Assembly (NCBI GenBank): GCA_009928005.1
Contig: RFVO01000014.1
Location: 1 to 33,599 of the forward strand
Direction: 5' to 3'
Length of the DNA: 33,599 nt
Source of the DNA: Chitinophagia bacterium
GTDB taxonomy: Bacteria; Bacteroidota; Bacteroidia; Chitinophagales; Chitinophagaceae
Position 1 is the first letter of the stretch. Every line of letters begins with the position of its first letter. Positions 9,314 through 17,992 of the stretch are shown piece after piece. The notes under the pieces are model-generated. The model was given only the letters and a program-made list of their open reading frames with translations, did not search any database and was not told the origin of the DNA. The translations under genes were made by a program, and so were the position numbers.

Positions 9314-10366
9314 ATGAAAAAATTAATATTCCATACTTTATTTTTAGTGCTTGCGCTAACTATAGTAAATAGCGCTCAATCGCAATTTAATTATAAGAAA
9401 AAAGCAGCTCCTGTTACCAAGGATACGGTGGCTACTAAGCCTGTTGAAGTTCCAGTGTCTGTTCCAGTTGTTTCAAATGTTTCTATAGATACTAATATAA
9501 AATCTACTAAAACTATTGATACTACCATGGTGGGTGGTTTTAATGCAAATAATAGAAAAAGCTTAAGACCTAATTATGGTTTCTTTTCTGAGAACAATAC
9601 AAGAAAGGCCACGCAGCAAAGAACACCAATGGCTTATGAAAATTTAAGAGAAGAAGATGCTTTGTTTAGTGAGTTTGTTTGGGAAGAAATTGATGGCAGA
9701 GAAAAAATTAATCGTCCTTTTATATACCAAGCTTATGATGATAGCGGAGATCAACGTTTTTTCGCCCTTTTATTAAGGGCAATTGAAAAGGATGGTGTGG
9801 TCCCTTTTTCAGCTGAAGGGGGGGATGATCGTTTTACAAAGCCAATAAGCTTTGATGAAGTAAATGCAATGTTGAAGGGAAGTTTAGATACGCAATTAGT
9901 GCAAAACATAAATAATCCCAATGTATTTGATACAAGCATTATTTATAATACTAAACTTGCACCTAATCCAGATTCTATTTATACATTCAGATTAAAAGAG
10001 CAGTTTATATTTGATAATAAGACAAGTAGAATGTATTGCAGAATCATTGGTATTGCCCCTGTAGCAACCATTGTAATTAATAATAAACCTATTAAGCGTA
10101 CTTTATTTTGGATCTACTATCCAGAGTTAAGAGCTACTTTAGCCAAGAACGAAGTATATAATCCTAAGAATATTTCTAATAGAATTACTTGGGAAGAACT
10201 TTTTGAAAGCAGATACTTCAATGGGTATGTTGTAAAATCTACACTAGATAATTACAATGATAAAATGTTGAATGCTTTGTATAAAGATCCTACTAAAAGA
10301 TTATTAGAAGGAGAGAGAATTAGGCAAAGAATCTTCGATTATGAGCAAGACAGATGGGTGTATTAG
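9314..10366 (+). CDS. gldN: Gliding motility / T9SS periplasmic protein GldN
   Basis: A 350-residue exported protein. It begins MKKLIFHTLFLVLALTIVNS with a likely signal peptidase site after AQSQ (~25). A low-complexity Pro/Val/Thr linker (~30-75) precedes the conserved domain, with REEDALFSEFVWEEIDGREK, the IIGIAPVATI region, FWIYYPELRATLA and the RITWEELFESRYFNGYV motif. GldN (PorN) assembles with GldK into the periplasmic ring of the type IX translocon. It is last in gldKLMN. Its TAG stop overlaps the uvrC TAA stop on the other strand (four bases, 10363-10366), so there is no room for a separate terminator. Confidence 0.93.
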   Translation: MKKLIFHTLFLVLALTIVNSAQSQFNYKKKAAPVTKDTVATKPVEVPVSVPVVSNVSIDTNIKSTKTIDTTMVGGFNANNRKSLRPNYGFFSENNTRKATQQRTPMAYENLREEDALFSEFVWEEIDGREKINRPFIYQAYDDSGDQRFFALLLRAIEKDGVVPFSAEGGDDRFTKPISFDEVNAMLKGSLDTQLVQNINNPNVFDTSIIYNTKLAPNPDSIYTFRLKEQFIFDNKTSRMYCRIIGIAPVATIVINNKPIKRTLFWIYYPELRATLAKNEVYNPKNISNRITWEELFESRYFNGYVVKSTLDNYNDKMLNALYKDPTKRLLEGERIRQRIFDYEQDRWVY

Positions 10367-12168
10367 TCCTGTCTTTTTTCAAAAGCAGCTTTTAAAATTT
10401 GTGCCTTACTAGGCCCTATAATTTCTGATAATAATTCTAGTTTGGCTTCTTTTATTTTTTGCACCGATTTAAAATAAATCAATAACAAGTCCTTGGTTTT
10501 AGGTCCAATACCTTCAATTTGGTCCAAGCTATTTTCAAGCGCACCTTTAGATCTCTTGCTTCTATGAAACTGTATACCAAAACGGTGTACTTCATCTCTT
10601 ATATTTCTAATGAGTCGCTGTGCATCGGACTGCCAGTTTAATTTCAGAGAGTCTTTATCTCCAACAAAGAAAATTTCTTCTAAATTTTTAGCAAGTCCAA
10701 CGGTGGTAACCTTTTGTTGAATACCTAATTCAGTTAAAGCTTCAATAGCGGCATTTAACTGACCTTTTCCACCATCAATGATAATAAGCTGAGGAATAGC
10801 CTGCTGTTTTGCAAGTACAGACTTATATCTTCTAAATACCGATTCCTTCATGCTAGCAAAATCATTTATACCCACTACAGTTTTAATATTAAACTTACGA
10901 TAGTCAGATTTGCTCGGCTGTCCATTTTTAAAACAAACCATGGCGGACACAGGAAATGCACCTTGTATATTTGAGTTATCAAAACATTCTATATGCACTG
11001 GAATATCACCCAAATGTAGTTGCTCTTTTAGTTCTTGTAAAATACTATTATCCTTAATAGGGTTCACTTGTACTAGCTTTTGTTTATATTCCCAATCTTT
11101 TAAAGCATAATCTGCATTTTTTTGAGACAGGGCTAAAAGTTGTTCTTTATCTCCTTGTAAAGGAATAGTATATTTTACACCTGGTAATTTATCTTCCAAT
11201 TCAATAGGTAAGATAATTTCTTTGGCATCAGAACTAAGGTTTGTTCTGAAATAATGTATAGCAAAGGACAATATAGTTTCTTTATTTTCTTCTAGCGGAA
11301 CCGTTAAGGGTAAGATATGTGTTTGTATTATTCTCCCTTCTTGCACCATTAAATAACTTACATAGGCTTGGTCATCATTGTGCGCAATACTAAAAACATC
11401 TATGGGGTGTTGATGTTTTGTATACACTACCGACTTTGTTTGGTAAGTTTCTAGCTCTTCTATTTTTCTTTTGGTCAAATCTGCTTTTTCAAATTGCATA
11501 TTTGCAGCCTCTTCTTGCATTTTTGATTGTAATGTTTTAATGACAGGTTTAATATTACCTTTCAATAAATTTTGAACTTGTTCTATGGATTCATTATAAG
11601 CAGTTTCTGACTGAAAATTTTGACAAGGCCCCAAACAGTTACCTAAATGATATTCTAAACATACTTTGAACTTCCCAAGTTCAATATTTTTTTTAGTGAG
11701 CGGAAGGGTACAAGTTCTTAATGGAATTGTTTGTTTTATATGATTCATTAATTCTCTTACCGCTAGCGGATGCGTAAAAGGGCCTATATAAGTCGAACCA
11801 TCCTTTATTTTTCTTCTAGTAATATACACCCTAGGAAAGGATTCATTTTTTATAATTATATAAGGGTAGGTTTTATCATCTTTTAAGTTAATATTATACT
11901 TAGGCTGGTAGTTTTTAATGAGTTCATTTTCCAGTATAAAGGCATCGTGTTCGGAGTCGACAATAGTGAATTGAATATCTTTAATTTTTTCTACTAACTC
12001 TATCGTTTTTTGATTTTCTTGAAAAGATAAAAAATAGGAGCTTACCCTTTTTCTTAGGTTTTTAGCCTTTCCTACATATAATAAAGTGCCCTTTCCATCA
12101 AAATATTGGTAGATACCCGGTTCTTGGGGTATACTAGACTGAATTTCCTTAAACTGCTCTTTTTCCAT
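10363..12168 (-). CDS. uvrC: Excinuclease ABC subunit C
   Basis: From the ATG at 12168 the protein has 601 residues, normal for UvrC. The N-terminal GIY-YIG nuclease domain has GIY at 18-20 and YVG at 31-33. The Cys-containing family region (LGNCLGPCQNF), a UVR helix-hairpin for UvrB contact (QEEAANMQFEKADL), the RNase H-like 5'-nuclease domain (ECFDNSNIQGAFPVSAMV, IIDGGKGQLNAA) and a C-terminal helix-hairpin-helix (LDQIEGIGPKTKDLL) follow in order. It makes both incisions in nucleotide excision repair after UvrA/UvrB loading. A GTG at 12186 would add six residues, but that codon overlaps the predicted -7 box at 12193-12186, so the ATG start is preferred. Confidence 0.95.
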   Translation of the reverse strand: MEKEQFKEIQSSIPQEPGIYQYFDGKGTLLYVGKAKNLRKRVSSYFLSFQENQKTIELVEKIKDIQFTIVDSEHDAFILENELIKNYQPKYNINLKDDKTYPYIIIKNESFPRVYITRRKIKDGSTYIGPFTHPLAVRELMNHIKQTIPLRTCTLPLTKKNIELGKFKVCLEYHLGNCLGPCQNFQSETAYNESIEQVQNLLKGNIKPVIKTLQSKMQEEAANMQFEKADLTKRKIEELETYQTKSVVYTKHQHPIDVFSIAHNDDQAYVSYLMVQEGRIIQTHILPLTVPLEENKETILSFAIHYFRTNLSSDAKEIILPIELEDKLPGVKYTIPLQGDKEQLLALSQKNADYALKDWEYKQKLVQVNPIKDNSILQELKEQLHLGDIPVHIECFDNSNIQGAFPVSAMVCFKNGQPSKSDYRKFNIKTVVGINDFASMKESVFRRYKSVLAKQQAIPQLIIIDGGKGQLNAAIEALTELGIQQKVTTVGLAKNLEEIFFVGDKDSLKLNWQSDAQRLIRNIRDEVHRFGIQFHRSKRSKGALENSLDQIEGIGPKTKDLLLIYFKSVQKIKEAKLELLSEIIGPSKAQILKAAFEKRQD

Positions 12169-12185
12169 AATATAGGCGCTGGTCA

Positions 12186-12193
12186 CAAAAATA
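12186..12193 (-). promoter_or_regulatory. Predicted -7 box of uvrC
   Basis: The minus strand reads TATTTTTG, an exact TAnnTTTG match 17 nt before the uvrC ATG (12168). It overlaps an alternative GTG codon and so argues for the ATG start. It stands only 5 bp from an opposing box at 12199. No clear -33 TTTG. Confidence 0.5.
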
Positions 12194-12198
12194 CTTTA

Positions 12199-12206
12199 TA
12201 TTTTTG
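12199..12206 (+). promoter_or_regulatory. Predicted -7 box of the DUF2721 gene
   Basis: TATTTTTG, an exact TAnnTTTG match, ends 4 nt before the ATG at 12211. The expected transcription start is at or within a base or two of the ATG, predicting a leaderless mRNA. It is back to back with the uvrC box. Confidence 0.5.
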
Positions 12207-12210
12207 TGTC

Positions 12211-12654
12211 ATGGAATTATCTGTTAATATACCTGCACTTCTTTTCCCGGCCATTAGTTTAATTATGCTGGCCTATACGAATCGTTTTTTAGCCTTGTCC
12301 AATAGGGTAAGGGTTTTACACGATAAATACCATCAACAAGAAAAAGGCAGTATAATCTTTGGTCAGATTAAGAACTTAAAATACAGGATTAAATTAATAC
12401 AGAATATGCAAACTTATGGAGTAGCCACCTTGCTACTTTCTATCTTATGCATGTTTTTTATTTTTATAGAATACCAGGCAATTGCTAAAATTATTTTCGC
12501 CTTAAGTTTAATTAGCTTTTCCATTTCTATATTTCTATCGCTTATTGAAATACGTTTAAGTACAAAGGCCATTGAATTGGAACTAAGTGACATGGAAGGA
12601 CTAGAAGACCCTTCTGTAATGGAATATTTAAGAAAGAAATTTGAAAGAGAGTAG
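12211..12654 (+). CDS. DUF2721 family membrane protein
   Basis: A 147-residue membrane protein starting MELSVNIPALLFPAISLIML. It has a hydrophobic N-terminal helix (~8-22), a conserved cytoplasmic stretch (TNRFLALSNRVRVLHDKY, then LKYRIKLIQNMQTYGV) and two further transmembrane helices (~67-85 and ~90-110), ending in an acidic tail. This is the DUF2721 pattern; the function is unknown. A longer frame opens at 12106, but its extra 35 residues lie antisense within uvrC and would span the promoter, so the ATG at 12211 is used. It converges on the ABC transporter gene with only 6 nt between stops. Confidence 0.82.
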   Translation: MELSVNIPALLFPAISLIMLAYTNRFLALSNRVRVLHDKYHQQEKGSIIFGQIKNLKYRIKLIQNMQTYGVATLLLSILCMFFIFIEYQAIAKIIFALSLISFSISIFLSLIEIRLSTKAIELELSDMEGLEDPSVMEYLRKKFERE

Positions 12655-12660
12655 GCGAAA

Positions 12661-14430
12661 CTAATTAGCCATTCTTCTTTCTCCAATTTGTTGTCTCCAC
12701 ATGGCATAATATAATCCCTTCTCCAATAATAAAGAATCGTGGGTTCCTTTTTCTATCACTTGACCTTTCTCTAGTACATAAATTCTAGTTGCATGAATAA
12801 TGGTTGATAACCTATGAGCAATCATAATGGTAATTTGCTCTCTTTCTGCAGACAGTTGTCTAATTGTATCGGTGATAGATTCTTCTGTAATACTATCTAA
12901 AGAAGAAGTGGCTTCATCAAATATCAATAAATGAGGATGTCTTAATAAGGCCCTTGCTATAGATAGTCTTTGTTTTTCACCACCACTTAATTTTAAACCG
13001 CCTTCTCCAATTAAGGTAGCTAATCCATTTCCACCTTTGTCTAAAATATTAGAACAGCTCGCCTTAGTAAGTGCCAATAACATATCTTCTTCTGTAGCAT
13101 TTGGTGCTACAAAGGCTAAGTTTTCTTTAATCGTACCTGCAAATAATTGAGTGTCCTGGGTAACAAAACTAATTTGATTACGAAGCCCAGTCATGTCTAT
13201 ATTATTTGAATTTACATCATTGACTAAAATTTGGCCTTCTTGTGGTTGATATAAACCCACTAATAATTTTACCAAGGTGCTTTTACCTGCCCCTGAAGGT
13301 CCAACAAATGCAACGGTTTCGCCTTTTTTTGCTTCAAAGCTAATATTATCAATAGCTTTAAAATTGGCGGTTTGATGTTGAAAGCCTACTTGATTAAAAG
13401 CTAAATGTTGAATATCGCCAATAGCAGTAGGGTTAATAGGTGTTTGGTCGATAGGCTTTTTCATTAAGGCATCGAAATTATTTAATGAGGCTTCTGTTTC
13501 TCTGTAACTTAAAATAATACTTCCAATTTCTTGCAAGGGCCCAAATATAAAAAAGCTATAAAACTGTAATGAAATTAACTGACCTACTGTTAAAATTTCT
13601 TTGAAAATGAGCCACATTAAAGTAAATGTAATAACCTGTCTTAAAAAATTTACCATGGTACCTTGAATAAAACTTAAAGAGCGAACATTTTTTACTTTCT
13701 TTAATTCAAGTGCTAAAATTTTATAGGTATTGTTATTTAATCTTTGAATTTCTTGTGTCGTTAAACCTAAACTTTTAATTAATTCAATATTGCGTAAACT
13801 TTCTGTAGTAGTACCAGCTAAAGAAGTGGTTTCTTTTACAATATTTTTTTGAATGACTTTAATTTGTTTGCTTAACAAATTGGTAACGTAGGCTATTAGA
13901 CTAGCTCCGCCAATATAAATGGGAATTATGGACCAATGCAGTCTAGTGGCATAAATAGTAACAAATATGACACTAACAATAATACCAAATAACACATTTA
14001 CCACATAGCTAATAAATTTTTCGCAATCGGCTCTGGCTTTTGTTAAAATAGAGAGGGTTTCTCCGCTTCTTTGATCTTCAAAAGCTTGATAGGGTAATTG
14101 CATCGAATGCTTTAATCCATCTGTAAATAAGGCGGCACCAAATTTTTGAATAATTACATTCACAGTATAATCTTGAAAGGCCTTAGCAATTCTACTTACC
14201 ATGGCAGTGCCCACTAATAATAATAACATATTACTTACGCCCCATAAAAAATCGGACTGTGATCTGTGATGACCTGTTGCATCCACTATGGGATTTTTAG
14301 CAAATTCATCAATCAGTTTTCCAAATATCATGGGGTCGAATAAAGAAAAAGTTTGATTAATGCCCGCTAAAATAAAGGCTAAAAAAACAAGACTTCTAAA
14401 TGGTTTAATATATTGTAATAAAATCTTCAT
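12661..14430 (-). CDS. ABC exporter, fused permease and ATPase (MsbA-like)
   Basis: A 589-residue half-transporter. The N-terminal ~320 residues form a six-helix type IV exporter domain. The C-terminal nucleotide-binding domain has Walker A GPSGAGKST at 377-385, the signature LSGGEKQR at 481-488, Walker B LLIFDEATSSLD with D505/E506, and the H-loop IAHRLST. It would work as a homodimer exporting lipid, peptide or drug substrates across the inner membrane; the substrate cannot be read from the sequence. It stands alone, with a TACCTTTG box upstream at 14460-14453. Lipid-A flippase MsbA is one possibility, but generic multidrug/lipid exporter is the safe call. Confidence 0.9.
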   Translation of the reverse strand: MKILLQYIKPFRSLVFLAFILAGINQTFSLFDPMIFGKLIDEFAKNPIVDATGHHRSQSDFLWGVSNMLLLLVGTAMVSRIAKAFQDYTVNVIIQKFGAALFTDGLKHSMQLPYQAFEDQRSGETLSILTKARADCEKFISYVVNVLFGIIVSVIFVTIYATRLHWSIIPIYIGGASLIAYVTNLLSKQIKVIQKNIVKETTSLAGTTTESLRNIELIKSLGLTTQEIQRLNNNTYKILALELKKVKNVRSLSFIQGTMVNFLRQVITFTLMWLIFKEILTVGQLISLQFYSFFIFGPLQEIGSIILSYRETEASLNNFDALMKKPIDQTPINPTAIGDIQHLAFNQVGFQHQTANFKAIDNISFEAKKGETVAFVGPSGAGKSTLVKLLVGLYQPQEGQILVNDVNSNNIDMTGLRNQISFVTQDTQLFAGTIKENLAFVAPNATEEDMLLALTKASCSNILDKGGNGLATLIGEGGLKLSGGEKQRLSIARALLRHPHLLIFDEATSSLDSITEESITDTIRQLSAEREQITIMIAHRLSTIIHATRIYVLEKGQVIEKGTHDSLLLEKGLYYAMWRQQIGERRMAN

Positions 14431-14452
14431 ACTGGACTATTAATTAAGTGGC

Positions 14453-14460
14453 CAAAGGTA
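14453..14460 (-). promoter_or_regulatory. Predicted -7 box of the ABC exporter gene
   Basis: The minus strand reads TACCTTTG, an exact TAnnTTTG match and the same octamer as the rplS promoter, 22 nt before the ATG. The -33 region is AT-rich (TTTT) without a clean TTTG. Confidence 0.5.
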
Positions 14461-14611
14461 ATAAATATAGGCGTCTTTTGTATAAAACCTAAGATTATCC
14501 ACCTGCTGTTGAAAACTGCTGCCTATGGAAAAAGGTGCATTCAAATCTATTATCCTACATTAGGGTACTTATAGAAACACTTAATTCAATATACTTTAAT
14601 TATTTGATACT

Positions 14612-15085
14612 ATGTTATGGAGAAAATTTAACGGAGAAAAAATAGTACTACCTATTAAAGAGGCTGTAAAGCAAGCCATTATTGCAGAATCTGAAAAAAA
14701 GACAAAATTAAAAGTATGTATTGGCACAGACAGTCAAGTAAAAGCTAATGTGACTGAGTTTGCAACCGTTATTGTTTTTTTAAGAGAGCATAACGGAGGG
14801 TTTATGTATATACATAATGATAAAAGCACACAAAAATACCATTTGAAAGAAAGAATGCTCATGGAAGTTGCTAAAAGCATTGAAATTGCTTATGAATTAT
14901 GTGATCTTTTCATTGAACATAATATTGAAATGGAAGTGCATGCCGACATTAATACAAATCCGCAATTCAAAAGCAATGATGCCTTAAAAGAAGCTATGGG
15001 GTATATATTGGGAATGGGCTTTGCATTTAAAGCTAAACCTGAAGCCTTTGCAAGTAGCTGTTGTGCGGATAAAGTGGTAAATTAA
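14612..15085 (+). CDS. YkuK-family (DUF458) RNase H-like protein
   Basis: A 157-residue cytoplasmic protein that matches the YkuK/DUF458 family, predicted to adopt a ribonuclease H-like fold. The hallmark CIGTDSQVK (D at ~40) supplies the first acidic residue, and HADINTNPQFKSNDA (~113-128) another. The middle section has YHLKERMLMEVAKSIEIA. The family has no firmly assigned substrate. The ATG at 14612 gives the expected N-terminus. The TAA stop overlaps the TAA of engB on the opposite strand (15082-15085). The 180 nt upstream hold the ABC exporter promoter on the other strand and a small CCTA/TAGG dyad; I saw no clear promoter for this gene. Confidence 0.82.
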   Translation: MLWRKFNGEKIVLPIKEAVKQAIIAESEKKTKLKVCIGTDSQVKANVTEFATVIVFLREHNGGFMYIHNDKSTQKYHLKERMLMEVAKSIEIAYELCDLFIEHNIEMEVHADINTNPQFKSNDALKEAMGYILGMGFAFKAKPEAFASSCCADKVVN

Positions 15086-15717
15086 AGACCTTCAGCGTCT
15101 AGTTTATTGTATTGGTCAATACAAGCAAGTACCTCCTCCACACCTGTTCTTTTTTCAGCACTTGTTACAAAGCCTTGTGGTAAAAAAGGAAGTATTTTGT
15201 TGAGCGCCTCAAAAAATGATTTTACATTTCTTGCTACTACGCCAGGTTTTTCTTTGTCAGATTTTGTGAATATAATTGTGAAGGGGATTTCCCATTTAAA
15301 TAATTGTTCCATAAATTCTAAATCAATTTTTTGAGGAGCATGTCTACTGTCAATTAAAACAAAAACACGATTTAAGTTTTCTCTTTTTCTTAAATAGTTT
15401 TCTATCATCTGCTCCCATCTTCTTCTACTACTTTGAGCCACTTTCGCAAATCCATAACCAGGTAAATCTACAATATACCATTTGTCTTGCTTTCCCTTGG
15501 TAACACTTATACTAGTAATTTCAAAATGGTTAATGAGTTGTGTTTTACCTGGTGTGCCAGAAGTTTTGGCTAAATTCTTTTGTAGGCAAAGTGCATTAAT
15601 AATAGAGGACTTGCCTACATTACTTCTTCCAATAAAGGCATATTCTGGTGCTTTCAATGTAGGACATTGATCAAAGCTAGGACTTGAAATTAAATAAGTG
15701 GCTTTTACAATTTTCAT
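15082..15717 (-). CDS. engB: Ribosome biogenesis GTP-binding protein EngB/YsxC
   Basis: A 211-residue TRAFAC GTPase. G1 is GRSNVGKSS at 30-38, G2 the TSGTPGKTQ region (~52-60), G3 DLPGYG, G4 TKSDK, and G5 SAEKRTG near 190. The SSRRRWEQMIENYLRKR segment is typical of the YihA/YsxC subfamily. The protein acts late in assembly of the large ribosomal subunit. It follows the haem-binding protein gene by 11 nt and is probably co-transcribed from upstream of that gene. Its stop codon overlaps that of the convergent ykuK-like gene. Length is as expected. Confidence 0.95.
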   Translation of the reverse strand: MKIVKATYLISSPSFDQCPTLKAPEYAFIGRSNVGKSSIINALCLQKNLAKTSGTPGKTQLINHFEITSISVTKGKQDKWYIVDLPGYGFAKVAQSSRRRWEQMIENYLRKRENLNRVFVLIDSRHAPQKIDLEFMEQLFKWEIPFTIIFTKSDKEKPGVVARNVKSFFEALNKILPFLPQGFVTSAEKRTGVEEVLACIDQYNKLDAEGL

Positions 15718-15728
15718 ATTTAGGAGCC

Positions 15729-16238
15729 CTATTTAGAGGCGCCTTCTGGTTTTGAAGGTCTTTTTAATTTAAGACTATCAGCAGGATAATTTGCTTTCAA
15801 TGTATCCATTATGTTTTGACACCATTTAGATAAGGTTGCTTTTTCTGAATCTGATAATTTTGCTTCGGTATGTATTAATGTATAAGAAGGAAGGGGCATT
15901 TCGCCTTCTTTAATTTGTTCAATTACTTCTTCTAATTTATGATTTTGCTTTGCTAATCTATAACCTGCAAATTCATTAAAGTTAAAGTGGCGCTTTCCGT
16001 CGTTAATATGATCAGCTAACCAAAAGCTAATAGGCTGTATGGATGCGTAAAAAGGATATTTTGTATTGTTGGAATGACAGTCAGCACAAGCTTTATCAAC
16101 AATAACCTTTACACTATCTGGCATTGGGTATAAAGTAGTAATATCTTTGGTGATATCTGCAGAATTGTTTTTCGCTGGGCGAATAAATTGGATAGCTATT
16201 AAAACTACTAATAATCCAATGAGTATTTTCTTTATCAT
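15729..16238 (-). CDS. Haem-binding domain protein (PF14376-like, c-type)
   Basis: A 169-residue protein with an N-terminal hydrophobic segment (residues 4-19) acting as signal anchor or signal peptide, placing the rest in the periplasm. It has one c-type haem motif, CADCH (C51, C54, H55), followed by SNNTKYPFYASIQPISFWLADHINDGK and the EGEMPLPSYTLIH region, whose Met could be the distal haem ligand. The HFNFNEFAGY segment also fits the Haem_bd family of Bacteroidota. Its electron-transfer partner is unknown. It sits 11 nt upstream of engB, an unrelated function, so co-transcription looks incidental. The C-terminus is Lys/Pro-rich and probably flexible. Confidence 0.8.
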   Translation of the reverse strand: MIKKILIGLLVVLIAIQFIRPAKNNSADITKDITTLYPMPDSVKVIVDKACADCHSNNTKYPFYASIQPISFWLADHINDGKRHFNFNEFAGYRLAKQNHKLEEVIEQIKEGEMPLPSYTLIHTEAKLSDSEKATLSKWCQNIMDTLKANYPADSLKLKRPSKPEGASK

Positions 16239-16369
16239 AATACGGTTTTAAATTTTTTATTAAGACTTTGACTATTTTTTCTTTAATAAGTTTAACAAAA
16301 TAGATTATCCTAGTACATTTATTTTAGGATTTGACTATTACTTAAAGATAATATTTATTAACTATTTTC

Positions 16370-17887
16370 TTAAATTAATACATCACCGGTCATTTCCTTT
16401 GGTATTTCCAAGCCCATAACCTTTAAGATAGTAGGAGCTAGATCGCCTAATTTACCTGGTTTTATATTGCCTTTCCATTGCTTGTCAATAATAAAAAAGG
16501 GCACTAAATTGAGGGTATGTGCTGTATTGGGGCTTCCGTCTTCATTTATCATATAATCGGCATTTCCATGATCTGCTGTTAAAAAGATGGTATATCCATG
16601 TTCTAAGCCTGCAGTGACTATTTTTTCAACGCATGTATCTACCGTTTCTACAGCTTTCATAACTGCAGAAAACACACCTGTATGTCCCACCATATCGGCA
16701 TTGGCAAAATTCAAGCAAACAAAATCCGGATTGCCTGCATTTATTTCGGGCAATAATTTTTCGGTTAATTCAGCAGCGCTCATTTCGGGTTGTAAATCAT
16801 AGGTAGCTACTTTAGGGGAAGGAGCCATAATTCTTGTTTCACCATCAAAGGGTAATTCTCTTCCACCACTGAAGAAAAAAGTAACATGCGGATATTTTTC
16901 AGTCTCTGCAATTCTAATTTGTTTTTTATGATATTTTGCTAAAACCTCGCCCAAGGTATTTTCTAAATTATCATTTTCAAATATGATATTTACTTTTTGA
17001 AAGGTCTCGTCATATTTAGTAATAGTAGTATAATGTAAATCCAACTTCTTCATTCCAAAGTCTGGAAAATCTTTTTGGCTAAGTACTTCAGTGATTTCTC
17101 TACAACGATCGGTTCTGAAATTAAAACAAAGCACTGCATCGCCCTCTTTAATAGTAGCAATTGGAGCTCCGTTTTCTGTTAAAACAGTAGGTTTTATAAA
17201 TTCATCTGTAATATTACTAGCATAGTTTGTTTTAATAGCCTCTAAAGCAGTTGTGGCAACAGGTCCTTTGCCTTTTACTAAACAGTCATAAGCAAGTTGA
17301 ACTCTTTCCCATCTTTTATCTCTATCCATGGCGTAATACCTTCCACTTATTGTCGCTAATTTCCCTGCTGAATTTTTTAAATGATTTTCAAGGTCTTCTA
17401 TATAACATAATCCACTTTTAGGATCGGTATCTCTTCCGTCCGTAAAAGCATGTATGTATACAGTAGTTAAGCCTTTCGTTTTACATAAATCACAAATAGC
17501 TTTTAAGTGACTGGTATGAGAGTGAACGCCACCATCACTTACTAAACCTAATAAGTGTAAGGGTTTATTATTCTGTTTGGCATAATCAATGCTTGCTAAT
17601 AAAGTGGGGTTGCAGGCTAATTCACCAGATTTAATGGCTACATTAATTCTTTGTAATTCTTGATATACAATACGCCCTGCGCCCAAATTTAAATGGCCAA
17701 CTTCACTATTACCCATTTGACCTTCTGGTAAACCCACTGCTTCTCCACAAGTAACGAGTGTAGTATTTGGATAATGCTTATATAAGCTTTTTACGAAGGG
17801 TACGTTTGCTTGTTGAATAGCATCGGAGGCAGGAACGAGCCCAAGGCCCCATCCATCCATGATAATCAACATTACTTTTTTTGACAT
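16370..17887 (-). CDS. gpmI: 2,3-bisphosphoglycerate-independent phosphoglycerate mutase
   Basis: A 505-residue enzyme of the alkaline phosphatase superfamily that interconverts 3- and 2-phosphoglycerate in glycolysis using two Mn ions. D11 (IIMDGWG) is a metal ligand and S61 in GQMGNSEVGH is the phosphorylated catalytic serine. HAFTDGRDTDPKSG, SGRYYAMDRDKRWERV, FNFRTDRCRE, NFANADMVGHTG and LTADHGNADYM are all intact. Length is typical. The gene is monocistronic, divergent from the SUI1-like gene across 105 nt. I saw no exact TAnnTTTG box upstream. Confidence 0.97.
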   Translation of the reverse strand: MSKKVMLIIMDGWGLGLVPASDAIQQANVPFVKSLYKHYPNTTLVTCGEAVGLPEGQMGNSEVGHLNLGAGRIVYQELQRINVAIKSGELACNPTLLASIDYAKQNNKPLHLLGLVSDGGVHSHTSHLKAICDLCKTKGLTTVYIHAFTDGRDTDPKSGLCYIEDLENHLKNSAGKLATISGRYYAMDRDKRWERVQLAYDCLVKGKGPVATTALEAIKTNYASNITDEFIKPTVLTENGAPIATIKEGDAVLCFNFRTDRCREITEVLSQKDFPDFGMKKLDLHYTTITKYDETFQKVNIIFENDNLENTLGEVLAKYHKKQIRIAETEKYPHVTFFFSGGRELPFDGETRIMAPSPKVATYDLQPEMSAAELTEKLLPEINAGNPDFVCLNFANADMVGHTGVFSAVMKAVETVDTCVEKIVTAGLEHGYTIFLTADHGNADYMINEDGSPNTAHTLNLVPFFIIDKQWKGNIKPGKLGDLAPTILKVMGLEIPKEMTGDVLI

Positions 17888-17992
17888 AATGCTTCCTTTA
17901 TTTTAGCCTTAACTTTGTTTTTATTAATTTGTACCACAAAGTTTCAAAATACTAGGCAGACTACAAACTTTATACTGTTATAATACCTAAAA

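Noticed and set aside
12169-12186. GTG start for uvrC adding six residues
   Set aside because: The codon overlaps a predicted -7 box at 12186-12193, and UvrC alignments do not require these residues.
12106-12210. Upstream start for the DUF2721 gene adding 35 residues
   Set aside because: The extra residues lie antisense within the uvrC coding region and across the promoter boxes, and the family normally begins at MELS (12211).
16307-16330. ATCCTA/TAGGAT dyad between gpmI and the haem-binding protein gene
   Set aside because: Six pairs, AT-rich, 12-nt loop and no T-run on the gpmI strand; chance is likely in this composition.
16267-16339. Repeated TTTGACTATT at 16267-16276 and 16330-16339
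   Set aside because: A 10-mer in AT-rich intergenic DNA, 63 nt apart, with no third copy or dyad; not strong enough to list as a repeat.
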